Positions 8,230 through 15,854 of a DNA stretch of 63,405 nucleotides are shown piece after piece. The translations under genes were made by a program, and so were the position numbers. Source of the stretch: Rhodococcus jostii NBRC 16295 (lineage in GTDB: Bacteria > Actinomycetota > Actinomycetes > Mycobacteriales > Mycobacteriaceae); assembly GCF_001894825.1 (NCBI RefSeq), contig NZ_BCWY01000059.1, positions 1 through 63,405 of the forward strand, given 5' to 3'. The first letter of the stretch is position 1. Every line of letters begins with the position of its first letter. Below the pieces are notes generated by a model that saw only the letters and a program-made list of their open reading frames with translations, was not told the origin of the DNA and made no database searches.

Positions 8230-9672
8230 TCAGGTGATCGCCTCGATTTCGCCTGGCCGCCAGGTCTTGTCGAACCACGATTGTTCCGGTCCGTAGAGGC
8301 GGAGAATGACGAACCAGCCCTTGCCTGGTCGGGTTTGCATCCAGTTGTTCTCGTGACCGTCCGGCGGGTCGGGTGCGAAATAGATGTCGAAGGAACCGTC
8401 AGGGTTGGCAGCGACACCCGGCTTCTGGCTGCCGAGGCTGGGGAACTGTTGGTCGGTCTGCAGCATCGACCGGGTCTGGGTGTCGTAGAGGACCAGTGAC
8501 CAGAATGTCCGCGCCGGGATCCCGGACGGCAGATGCAGCCGATACGTCGTGGCTCCGTCGAAGGGTTGACTGTGGGCATCGACGAAGGCCGCGGCGTACG
8601 CCGATCCGGCGCCGACCCGTTGAATGGCCATCGCCGGGGTGATGCCGGTCGCGGCGAAGAACATGAACGAGCGGGCGTCGAGGAGTCGGACGCCGTCGTG
8701 TTCGAACAGGTAACTGCCGCCGACAAACGGTGTGCACCAGGCACTGTCGGGATAGAAATAGGCGCCGTCGAGCCGTGATCGGTAGGCGTTCGCGCGGGCG
8801 GTGGCGTTACCGACCGCGGCGGCCTCGACCAGGACGGCCTTCATCCGCGAGTCGGGCGCGAATTGGGTACCTTTCACGATGCCGACGGAGGCGAGCAGGC
8901 CGAGGGTTTCGGGGTCGATGGCCGAGTTCGGCTCCTCCTGGACGACCTCGTCGACTTCCTCGAAGAAGGTGAAATCCGTGGCGTGGATGGTGTTCATCGA
9001 CTGCCCGGAGGCGTTGACGAAGTTCATCTCGGGTGGGTCGGCGGCGACGGCGAGCGGGTAGATGCGTAGTCCCTCGGTGATGGCCCGCGCCGCGGGAGCG
9101 GGATCACCGTCGTGCAGGAAGCCGCGGAGCCCGAGGATGTTGCCGTACGTGTTCGACCTGCACACGAAGTAACCGTCGGCCGGGACGTCACCCTGGTAGT
9201 CGGGTGGCAGGAACAGGTACCTGCCGCCGCGTCCCTGGTCGGGGCCGGCGAGTCCGATATCGGTGACGTAGTGGAACCAGAAGTCGTCGACGAGGCCGAG
9301 CATGCCCGGCGGGCTGTCGACCACGATCGGCCCACTGCTCAGATTCAGCCAGGCGATCGCGTAGACGTTCTCGGTGTTCGCGGTCAAGAACAGCGAACGG
9401 GAGTCCATCAGCTGCTCGAAGATCAGCACGGTCTGGTTGTCCGGGCCGTACTTCCTGATTCCTCGGCGCTGCGCGGCCTGCAATGCGGCGGGCATCGCGG
9501 TCAGGAACGCCTGGACTCCGCGGAGAAAGTCGAGGTTGTCGAAAACCTTGTCCACCGTCGCATCGTCGGGGAAACCATCGGTGAATCGCATCGTTCCCAG
9601 ACGGGTTTCCACCACGTCGGGAGAGATGATCTCAACCGGAATATCCGTCGAGTACCTGGCTTCGTCGCCCAT
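8230..9672 (-). CDS. DUF1254/DUF1214 domain protein
   Basis: This 480-residue protein contains an N-terminal DUF1254 domain (about 40-180, with ANTENVYAIAWLNLSSGPIVVDSPP). A C-terminal DUF1214 domain follows (about 340-470, with TYRLHLPSGIPARTFWSLVLYD and a closing GWFVILRLYGP). These domains occur together in large soluble or exported proteins of unknown function, and some have been proposed to act on organic pollutants. No signal peptide is visible. ATG 9672 is preferred to the frame start at 9753, with GGAGAGG upstream. A hairpin in the leader may affect translation. Confidence 0.85.
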   Translation of the reverse strand: MGDEARYSTDIPVEIISPDVVETRLGTMRFTDGFPDDATVDKVFDNLDFLRGVQAFLTAMPAALQAAQRRGIRKYGPDNQTVLIFEQLMDSRSLFLTANTENVYAIAWLNLSSGPIVVDSPPGMLGLVDDFWFHYVTDIGLAGPDQGRGGRYLFLPPDYQGDVPADGYFVCRSNTYGNILGLRGFLHDGDPAPAARAITEGLRIYPLAVAADPPEMNFVNASGQSMNTIHATDFTFFEEVDEVVQEEPNSAIDPETLGLLASVGIVKGTQFAPDSRMKAVLVEAAAVGNATARANAYRSRLDGAYFYPDSAWCTPFVGGSYLFEHDGVRLLDARSFMFFAATGITPAMAIQRVGAGSAYAAAFVDAHSQPFDGATTYRLHLPSGIPARTFWSLVLYDTQTRSMLQTDQQFPSLGSQKPGVAANPDGSFDIYFAPDPPDGHENNWMQTRPGKGWFVILRLYGPEQSWFDKTWRPGEIEAIT

Positions 9673-9983
9673 CGGACGCCCTCTCCGAGCCGAGCACCAT
9701 GTTCGGGTGTTCGGCTCTTCCGCTGCGTATGACTGACGCCTTTCGCTGTTCACTCAACCTGTGCACCAGCGGCAGCGCCTCACCCGTCGCGGGTGGACAT
9801 CGGCGGGGTGACGTCTAGCTCGTCGTCGACACGGAGCGACCGCAATAACAGTTTCCGATTGGGGACCGGGGACGCGGGGTAATCGCCGCATACGCCTCGC
9901 GCGCACCGAGCCGCCAAAGTTTCCACATGCTCCCGACGCCCGACGCAGTGCGTGGCGACGACACACAGCAAGTGGGTTCGATC
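9673..9983. other. 311-bp divergent intergenic region
   Basis: This gap separates the divergent DUF1254 gene and the basic-tailed hypothetical gene, so it must hold both promoters. The only strong structure I see is the hairpin at 9687-9717. No conserved small gene is evident. Confidence 0.5.
9687..9717 (-). promoter_or_regulatory. leader hairpin upstream of DUF1254 gene
   Basis: GAGCCGA (9687-9693) pairs with TCGGCTC (9711-9717), and an inner CACC/GGTG segment lengthens the stem. In the minus-strand transcript the hairpin ends one base before the GGAGAGG ribosome site, so it could modulate translation or mark an operator. Confidence 0.4.
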
Positions 9984-10637
9984 ATGAAAATTACGAAAAC
10001 CAAAACCAAAGTTGAGATTGCCACAGCGGTCGGCGCCGGATACCTGCTGGGGCGCACACACCAGTTGAAGATGGCCGTGAAGATCGCTGGAGCGGGCGGG
10101 CGGTCCCCCACGGGGCCTGAGGATCTGCTCGCACAGGGGTCCGAGTTCCTCGCCTCAACGCCGGATATCGCGGAACTCGGCGACTCGGTTCGGGTCGAGC
10201 TACTCGACACTGCGGCCGCCACGGCCGAGGCCACCAGCGAGCACGTCGATTCGTTCCGCGACCGCCTCCGGTCGCGCGGCGCGAACGTCGTGGCCGGCGG
10301 CGGGCACCTGGTCGCCGGAGTGAAGAGCATCGGCCGTCGCGGGCACGCCCACCCACGGGACGCCGAGGACTCCACCGTCGACGACGAGTCCCGCGACGAT
10401 TCCGCACCGGAATCACGACCCGACACACCCGTACGCAGGAAGAAAACGGTCAAGGCGCACAAGCCTCCGACGGACGTACGAGACGAGGAGAAACCGCACA
10501 ACGCGACTAAGGGCGAGGACGAAAACCAACCACAGCCGTCCAGGGTGCGGGCCCGTTTGCGGCGGATCACGCCCACTCGCTCGCCGATGCGTAAGCAGTC
10601 ACCGCCGACCGAAACCACGCCCAAGGGTGGTCGGTAG
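9984..10637 (+). CDS. hypothetical protein with highly basic C-terminal tail
   Basis: I do not recognise this 217-residue protein. The first 20 residues are Lys/Thr rich (MKITKTKTKVEIATAVGAGY). A short hydrophobic GAGYLLG segment follows, then a helical middle (about 50-120). The tail of some 80 residues is rich in Arg, Lys, Pro, Asp and Glu and ends TPKGGR, which looks disordered and could bind nucleic acid or polyanions. The frame opens at 9927, but ATG 9984 gives the consistent family-like N-terminus. No clear ribosome site is seen. It is monocistronic, with 228 bp before the next gene. Confidence 0.6.
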   Translation: MKITKTKTKVEIATAVGAGYLLGRTHQLKMAVKIAGAGGRSPTGPEDLLAQGSEFLASTPDIAELGDSVRVELLDTAAATAEATSEHVDSFRDRLRSRGANVVAGGGHLVAGVKSIGRRGHAHPRDAEDSTVDDESRDDSAPESRPDTPVRRKKTVKAHKPPTDVRDEEKPHNATKGEDENQPQPSRVRARLRRITPTRSPMRKQSPPTETTPKGGR

Positions 10638-10808
10638 CGGAAACGGGTTCCCGAGGCGAGATCGGCGCAGACACGTTCCGCAGGGATTCCCGACTTCCCG
10701 TCGACCGGACGATCAGCGGTCGACCCACGGGGTTGGGTCACCGCCGGGAGCGGGCGGATGGGTCGCCGTCGGACGCGGCCTCGCCCCCATCCCGAACAGC
10801 GGCGCCAT

Positions 10809-10859
10809 CGATAGAACATGTGTCAGATCTATCGCCCGCGGCGCCTCCCGCTGTAGCAT
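10809..10859 (+). promoter_or_regulatory. candidate operator and -10 element for AhpD-like gene
   Basis: CGATAGA (10809-10815) and TCTATCG (10828-10834) form a perfect 7-bp inverted repeat with a 12-base spacer. A TAGCAT hexamer (10854-10859) lies seven bases before ATG 10866, and no ribosome site fits. The pattern suggests a leaderless transcript with an operator over the -35 region. Confidence 0.4.
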
Positions 10860-10865
10860 TCGGGA

Positions 10866-11348
10866 ATGAGTCGAGTAGGTAGCTACAGTGACGATGACGT
10901 GGCAGGTTGGCTGTCGATCTCGCCCGAGCTGGGTGGTGCGCTCGGCGGATTCACGGATGCCGTGTACAACCGGAACCGGTTACCGTTACGGGTCCGGGAG
11001 ATCGCGCGGATGGCGGTCGCGGAGGCCAATGAGTGCGCCGTGTGCCTCGGAACCCGCGACAGGAATGCCGCCGACGCCGGCATCGACGAGCATTTCTACG
11101 ACCACGTCCTCGAGTGGGAGTCGTGGCCCGGGTACAGCGCCGAGGAGCGGACGGCGGCGGAGTTCGCCCACCGGTTCGCCACCGATCACACGGCACTCCG
11201 CGACGACGAGGATTTCTGGGCGCGGTGTCACGAGCAGTTCTCCGACGAGATCCTGACGGACCTGGCGTTGTCGTGCGCGTTGTGGCTGGGAACGGGTCGC
11301 GTGCTGCGGGTGCTCGACATCGGTCAGACGTGCAAGCTCACACTCTGA
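10866..11348 (+). CDS. AhpD-like / carboxymuconolactone decarboxylase family protein
   Basis: This 160-residue protein has the all-helical AhpD/CMD fold. LRVREIARMAVAEANECAVC carries the redox CxxC pair at C57 and C60, and a following helix holds EERTAAEFAHRFA. Such proteins act as peroxidase adaptors or decarboxylases. The CxxC favours an alkylhydroperoxidase-like thiol role, but the usual downstream catalytic His pattern is only partly visible, so the specific reaction is open. The gene is single. Confidence 0.85.
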   Translation: MSRVGSYSDDDVAGWLSISPELGGALGGFTDAVYNRNRLPLRVREIARMAVAEANECAVCLGTRDRNAADAGIDEHFYDHVLEWESWPGYSAEERTAAEFAHRFATDHTALRDDEDFWARCHEQFSDEILTDLALSCALWLGTGRVLRVLDIGQTCKLTL

Positions 11349-11382
11349 GTAGTGAGACAGTCACGCAGCTCACACCCGAGTG

Positions 11383-11398
11383 AGTTGAATATTCAACT
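11383..11398. promoter_or_regulatory. 16-bp perfect palindrome, candidate operator
   Basis: AGTTGAATATTCAACT is a perfect palindrome in an AT-rich island within very GC-rich DNA. It lies 95 bp upstream of the three-helix gene at 11493 and 35 bp after the AhpD-like gene. The form resembles MarR-family operators. The regulator is unknown. Confidence 0.55.
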
Positions 11399-11492
11399 TT
11401 AATTATGTGAATATTTCCACGTCAGCGTTCGCTGGGAATTGTTGGTTCAGAGACTGTTTCGGGTCTCCGGAATACCGAGGAAGGGGTCAGCC

Positions 11493-11696
11493 ATGTCCAG
11501 CGACGAGGAGACGCGTCAGGTCGAGCAGGTCGTCGACAGACTCGCCGCGGACCACGCAGACCTGCCACACCAGATGGTCGAGCAGATCGTCCACGAGGCA
11601 CACACGGAATTCACCGCGGGAACGGTGCGCGATTTCGTACCACTGCTCGTCGAACGGTCCGCGAAGCGGAAGATCGCCGCCCTCACCAGTTCCTGA
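11493..11696 (+). CDS. small three-helix bundle protein
   Basis: This 67-residue acidic protein is predicted to fold as three helices, with the motif EQVVDRLAADHADLP, then a VHEAHTEF helix and RDFVPLLVERSAKRK. The last part matches the protein encoded at 49565-49789 in this window (RDFVPLLVEKAARR), so the two are paralogues. They belong to a small actinobacterial three-helix bundle dimerisation family of unknown role. ATG 11493 has AGGAAGGGG upstream. The longer frame from 11439 lacks such a site. The palindrome at 11383-11398 lies in its upstream region. Confidence 0.8.
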   Translation: MSSDEETRQVEQVVDRLAADHADLPHQMVEQIVHEAHTEFTAGTVRDFVPLLVERSAKRKIAALTSS

Positions 11697-11714
11697 CAGG
11701 AATCAGTTCCGCTG

Positions 11715-12575
11715 TCAGGGCCGCGGCACGACAACAGCCGGCAGGGACCAGTCGGACGGGATCACTCCGGCGAGTTGGTCGATGCGGGGGTCGTTCATGG
11801 TGTTGTAGCGGTCGATCAGTTCCCGTATCGGAACCTGCGCCGGCTGCGGTGACGGTGATGCCGGGTCCTGCGCGAAGGCACCGAGAACGTCACCGGTGTG
11901 CTCGTCGACGGTGCCGTAGGTGCTGGCCGCTACCGAGAAATCGGACCCGAAGGACGCAGAGGCGACCACACTGGGCCCGGTGTCGGACCACCCCCACTTG
12001 GTTCCGGTGACCGACGGCAACAGCCCGGTACCCCAGTTCTGATGGGTTCCATCGGCGGCGACAGGGGCGGCAGTCGCCATCCATCCCAGGATCTCGCTGT
12101 CCGGATCGGTGGCCTTCTTCGCCTCCAGGAAAGTCACGGTGTCCGCTGTGCTGGTGACGGCGTTGCCCCAGAATCCGGCACCGTGAGTACTGGTGAGCCG
12201 ATACTCGGCGGCGATCGCGTCGATGGCCTGCGGGTATTTGGCATACGCCTCCGCGGCGGCGCCGTCGTCGCTGTCGCGGATCATCCGTTGCCCGAGTGCG
12301 CGGTCCTCCGGCGAGCCGTCGCCGTGCCGGAGCATGTAGTCGGCCACATACAGTTTCACGATGGACAATCCCGGCCGGGATTCTCCCTGATTCGCCGTCC
12401 CGACGCGGGTTCCGCTCGGCGTGTGCGCGAACGACAGCGCCGTCCGTCCCGGCACGTCGTCGACCCGGTCGGGCGTCGGGGCGGCGTGGGCCGTCCATCC
12501 GGACGCGGTCGCGACAACGCCGGCGGCCAACAGGGACAGCGCAACGTGGCGACACGTCGATCCCCCGCTCTTCAT
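11715..12575 (-). CDS. secreted serine-hydrolase / beta-lactamase-like protein
   Basis: This protein of about 286 residues is probably exported. The N-terminus is basic and followed by ALSLLAAGVVATASGW and an AHAA cleavage site near residue 32. LSIVKLYVADY contains an SxxK motif (S71, K74) typical of penicillin-binding and class A beta-lactamase-like folds. A GTKWGWSD segment may correspond to the later KTG-like region. Similar actinobacterial proteins are annotated only as hypothetical or serine hydrolase. An upstream GTG at 12617 would add 14 residues, and neither start has a good ribosome site. Confidence 0.7.
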   Translation of the reverse strand: MKSGGSTCRHVALSLLAAGVVATASGWTAHAAPTPDRVDDVPGRTALSFAHTPSGTRVGTANQGESRPGLSIVKLYVADYMLRHGDGSPEDRALGQRMIRDSDDGAAAEAYAKYPQAIDAIAAEYRLTSTHGAGFWGNAVTSTADTVTFLEAKKATDPDSEILGWMATAAPVAADGTHQNWGTGLLPSVTGTKWGWSDTGPSVVASASFGSDFSVAASTYGTVDEHTGDVLGAFAQDPASPSPQPAQVPIRELIDRYNTMNDPRIDQLAGVIPSDWSLPAVVVPRP

Positions 12576-12638
12576 ACGGGGCGAGTACCCGATTCGGCTC
12601 GATTCAGTCGCCGTCACCTTAAGGGAAAAGCCGAGTGC

Positions 12639-13532
12639 TCACTCCCATTCACGCTGCGGGAGGACGTCCTCCATCACCCTGCGCAGTGCGGGGTTGCGAT
12701 TGTCCGAGCGCCAGGCGGCGTTCATCTGCACCGGCCGGTCGCGGACGGCGGAGACGGGCCGGAACACGACCCCCTCGGGGTGCATCGTCTGCGCGGATTC
12801 GGGGACCAGAGCCATGCCGAGGCCGGAGCGGACGAGCACCAGCATGGTGTGCACCTGGGTGACGTACTGGACGTACCGCGGGGACGCACCGACGATCGTG
12901 AACGTGCTGATGAGCAATTCGTGGAAATAGCGCGCGTCGACGGGTGAATACATGACGACGGGTTGGTCGTCGAAATCCTCGACTGCCAGTTCCTCCGCGT
13001 CGGCCAGCGGGTGGCCGGCAGGCAGCGCCGCGACGAGACGCTCGTGATGGATCGGCCGGGTGTCGATGCCGGGCCGGGTGAGGATGGGCCGGATCAGCCC
13101 GAGGTCCAGTTCACCGCTGATCAGTGATTCGATCTGCACGGACGTGACCATCTCTCGCAGAACGATCTTCACGTCGGGAAGCCGCTCGCGGGCGGCGCCG
13201 AGCAATCTCGGCAGCACCGCGTGCGCCGAGGCGCCGGTGAATCCGACGACGACGGTGCCGAGGTCGCCGGCAGGCACCCGCCGAACGGTGAGGGCCGCGC
13301 TCTCGGACAGACTCAGGATCCGCCGGGCGTCGGGCAGGAACGCCGCACCGGCAGCGGTGAGCGTGACGGAGCGGCTCGTGCGGTCGATCAACTGCACACC
13401 GAGTTCGCTTTCGAGCTGCTGGATCTGACGGCTCAGCGGCGGCTGCGTCATGTGCAGCCGCTCCGCGGCGCGACCGAAATGCAATTCCTCCGCGACGGCG
13501 ATGAAGCACGACAGCCGTGCGAGGGAGAACAT
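12639..13532 (-). CDS. LysR-family regulator, probably of the glucarate operon
   Basis: This 297-residue LysR-type protein has an N-terminal winged helix (LSCFIAVAEELHFGRAAERLHMTQPPLSRQI) and a two-lobed periplasmic-binding-protein-like effector domain (about 90-297). ATG 13532 has AAAGGAG upstream. It lies 90 bp downstream of the glucarate dehydratase gene on the same strand, but a strong terminator separates them. It therefore probably has its own promoter. Control of the glucarate genes is inferred from position. Confidence 0.9.
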   Translation of the reverse strand: MFSLARLSCFIAVAEELHFGRAAERLHMTQPPLSRQIQQLESELGVQLIDRTSRSVTLTAAGAAFLPDARRILSLSESAALTVRRVPAGDLGTVVVGFTGASAHAVLPRLLGAARERLPDVKIVLREMVTSVQIESLISGELDLGLIRPILTRPGIDTRPIHHERLVAALPAGHPLADAEELAVEDFDDQPVVMYSPVDARYFHELLISTFTIVGASPRYVQYVTQVHTMLVLVRSGLGMALVPESAQTMHPEGVVFRPVSAVRDRPVQMNAAWRSDNRNPALRRVMEDVLPQREWE

Positions 13533-13575
13533 TCGATCCACTCCTTTGCCTCGAGGTGGACCCAATGTAGCCCAC

Positions 13576-13614
13576 CCGGAAGGCGCCGACCGAGACTCGG
13601 CCGGCGCCTTCCGG
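13576..13614 (-). terminator. strong hairpin terminator after glucarate operon
   Basis: Arms 13576-13594 and 13596-13614 are complementary over 19 positions with one wobble, centred on the GGAAGGCGCCG / CGGCGCCTTCC core. It lies directly between the glucarate dehydratase stop and the LysR start. It is intrinsic-type in shape but lacks a long U-tract. Confidence 0.75.
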
Positions 13615-13622
13615 TGAGACCG

Positions 13623-14894
13623 CTACCAGCGCGGGCAGGTGTTCTCGAACGTCGGGTCCACCGACTTCATGTACCCGGTGTCGTCCCGGTCGCGCACCCC
13701 GCAGTCGAGGTACTGCTGGTGCAGGGCGGCGAGGGCGTCCTCGTCGATCTCCACGCCGAGCCCCGGCGTGGTCGGCACCGCGACCGCGCCGTCGACGATC
13801 TTCAGCACGCCGGGCTTCACGACGTCCTCGGTCTTCCACGGCCAGTGCGTGTCACACGCGTACGTGAGGTTCGGAGTGGCGCCGGCGAGATGCACCATCG
13901 CGGCCAGGCTGATGCCGAGGTGCGAGTTGGAGTGCATCGACAGGCCCAGACCGAAGTTGTCGCAGATGCCGGCGAGCAGCCGCGACCGCTGCAGGCCACC
14001 CCAGTAGTGGTGATCCGACAACACGACCTGCACGGAATCCTTCAGCACCGCGGGCTTGAGCTGATCGAACGCGACAACGCACATGTTCGTGGCGAGCGGC
14101 ATCTTCGCCTCCCGGGCCACCTCGGCCATGCCGTCGAGGCCGGGTGTCGGGTCTTCGAGGTATTCGACGATGCCGTCGAGTTCCGACGCGACCCGGATCG
14201 AGGTGTCGACGGTCCACGCGGCGTTGGGGTCGAGGCGCAACGGCAGGTCGGGGAACGCGGCGCGCAGCGCCTTGATTCCGGCGATCTCCTCGTCGGGCGA
14301 GAACACGCCACCCTTGACCTTGATGGCCTCGAAGCCGAACTCGCCGATCATCTTCTGTGCCTGACGGACCAGACCGTCGGGGTCGATGGCCTCGCCCCAT
14401 TCGTCGGGCTCGGCGCCGGGATGCCCTGCCCACTTGTAGAACAGGTAGGCGCTGAACGGGACGGCGTCACGCACCTTGCCGCCGAGCAGATCGGACACCG
14501 GCCGGCCGAGGGCCTTGCCCTGCACGTCGAGGCACGCCACCTCGAACGGGGAGAACACGCGGTCGGTGGTGCTGGCCGTGGTGATCATGCCGGCGACGCC
14601 GTCGCCGCCCGTGACGGACAGGGTGGCGACCTTCGCGTCGATCGCGGCGCGGATCGCGTTGAGCGCGAACACGTCCAGCCCGACGATCGCCTCGGCGGCC
14701 GCTTCGAGCCGGGCGAGGTGGGCGGTGTCGGCGTAGGTCTCTCCCAGTCCGACGAGACCGCCGTCGGTGTCGAGCTGGATGATGGCACGCAGCGCGTACG
14801 GCTGGTGCACACCGACGGTGTTGAGCAGCGGCGGATCGACGAACGCGACGGGCGTGATCCGCGCGCCGGTGATCCGGATGGGCGCGCCCGACAT
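13623..14894 (-). CDS. gudD: glucarate dehydratase
   Basis: This 423-residue enolase-superfamily enzyme dehydrates D-glucarate to 5-keto-4-deoxy-D-glucarate. The capping domain contains GLGETYAD. The barrel has FEAIKVKGG (catalytic Lys), LRLDPNAAWT (first Mg ligand) and SMHSNSHLGIS (catalytic His region), all characteristic of GudD. Length matches the family. Its ATG overlaps the KDG dehydratase stop (TGATG), showing tight coupling. It is the third enzyme gene from the promoter end of a minus-strand operon and is followed by a terminator. Confidence 0.95.
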   Translation of the reverse strand: MSGAPIRITGARITPVAFVDPPLLNTVGVHQPYALRAIIQLDTDGGLVGLGETYADTAHLARLEAAAEAIVGLDVFALNAIRAAIDAKVATLSVTGGDGVAGMITTASTTDRVFSPFEVACLDVQGKALGRPVSDLLGGKVRDAVPFSAYLFYKWAGHPGAEPDEWGEAIDPDGLVRQAQKMIGEFGFEAIKVKGGVFSPDEEIAGIKALRAAFPDLPLRLDPNAAWTVDTSIRVASELDGIVEYLEDPTPGLDGMAEVAREAKMPLATNMCVVAFDQLKPAVLKDSVQVVLSDHHYWGGLQRSRLLAGICDNFGLGLSMHSNSHLGISLAAMVHLAGATPNLTYACDTHWPWKTEDVVKPGVLKIVDGAVAVPTTPGLGVEIDEDALAALHQQYLDCGVRDRDDTGYMKSVDPTFENTCPRW

Positions 14895-15829
14895 CAGACC
14901 GCCGCCTGCACGGCGAGGGCGTCGGCGAGCACGGCACGACCCGCGGCCGTGATCCGGGCCAGCTCCTGCCGGTGGACCTCGCTCGTCGGGACGAGCGGCG
15001 GACGCACCGACCCGGCGTCGATGCCTTCCATCGCGACACCCGACTTGATCAGCGACACCGCGTATCCGGGCACCTGGTCACGCAGCCGGACGAGCGGGTG
15101 GAAGAAGTCGCGGAGCAGCGCGTCGGTGAGCTCCTGGTTACCGGACTCGAGGGCGTCGTAGAACCCGAGAGCGAGCTCGGGCGCGAACGCGAACGTGGCG
15201 GACGAGTACAGCGTCACACCGATCGCGCGGTACGCCTGCTGGGTGACCTCGGCGGTGGGCATGCCGTTGAAGAACAGGAACGGCTTGCCGGACGGCGCCA
15301 GCGCGTCCTTCACGGCGCGGACGATGCGCCCGACCTTGTCGAGGTCGCCGGTACCGTCCTTGAAACCGATGACGGTCGGGAACTGCGCCACCTCCACGGC
15401 GGACGCCTCGTCGAATCGGGCGTTGCCGCGGTTGTAGACGATGAGCGGAAGGTCCGTGGTCTCGGCGACAGCGCGGGTGTAGTCGACCAGGCCGGCCTGC
15501 GGCATCGTCACCAGGTACGGCGGGAGCAGCAGGATACCGTTGGCGCCGTTGGTCTTCGCGCTGGTGGCGAACTCCTTGGCCTGCTGCACCGAACCACCCG
15601 CCCCGGCGAAGACGGGGACACGTCCGGCGACGACCTCGACGGCCGTGGCGACGATCCTGCCGAACTCCTCGAGTCCGAGGGCGTGGAATTCGCCGGTGCC
15701 GCAGGCGATGAAGACACCGCCGGGTCCGGCGTCGATGCCCTTGGCGACGTGCTCGGCGAGCCGGTCGTAGTCGACGTCGCCGGATGCGGTGAACGGGGTG
15801 ACGGGGAAGAACAGGACGCCGTCGAGCAT
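14894..15829 (-). CDS. kdgD: 5-dehydro-4-deoxyglucarate dehydratase
   Basis: This 311-residue member of the DHDPS/NAL aldolase family converts 5-keto-4-deoxyglucarate to alpha-ketoglutaric semialdehyde, with loss of water and CO2. The Schiff-base lysine is K157 in VIGFKDGTGD, and the conserved tyrosine is Y132 in VYNRGNA. The early GEFHAL strand replaces the GTTGE of DHDPS, as expected for KDG dehydratases. The frame is open to 16036. I chose ATG 15829 because it starts the barrel strand LDGVLFFPVTPF and has AAGGAGTTTCC upstream. It is coupled to gudD. Confidence 0.93.
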   Translation of the reverse strand: MLDGVLFFPVTPFTASGDVDYDRLAEHVAKGIDAGPGGVFIACGTGEFHALGLEEFGRIVATAVEVVAGRVPVFAGAGGSVQQAKEFATSAKTNGANGILLLPPYLVTMPQAGLVDYTRAVAETTDLPLIVYNRGNARFDEASAVEVAQFPTVIGFKDGTGDLDKVGRIVRAVKDALAPSGKPFLFFNGMPTAEVTQQAYRAIGVTLYSSATFAFAPELALGFYDALESGNQELTDALLRDFFHPLVRLRDQVPGYAVSLIKSGVAMEGIDAGSVRPPLVPTSEVHRQELARITAAGRAVLADALAVQAAV

Positions 15830-15854
15830 GGGAAACTCCTTCACGAGGGGGAAA

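Noticed and set aside
7434..8744. 436-residue frame for the AlkD-like protein
   Set aside because: The first 208 residues lie antisense-frame within the DUF1254 gene and are low in homology. GTG 8120 has a strong ribosome site.
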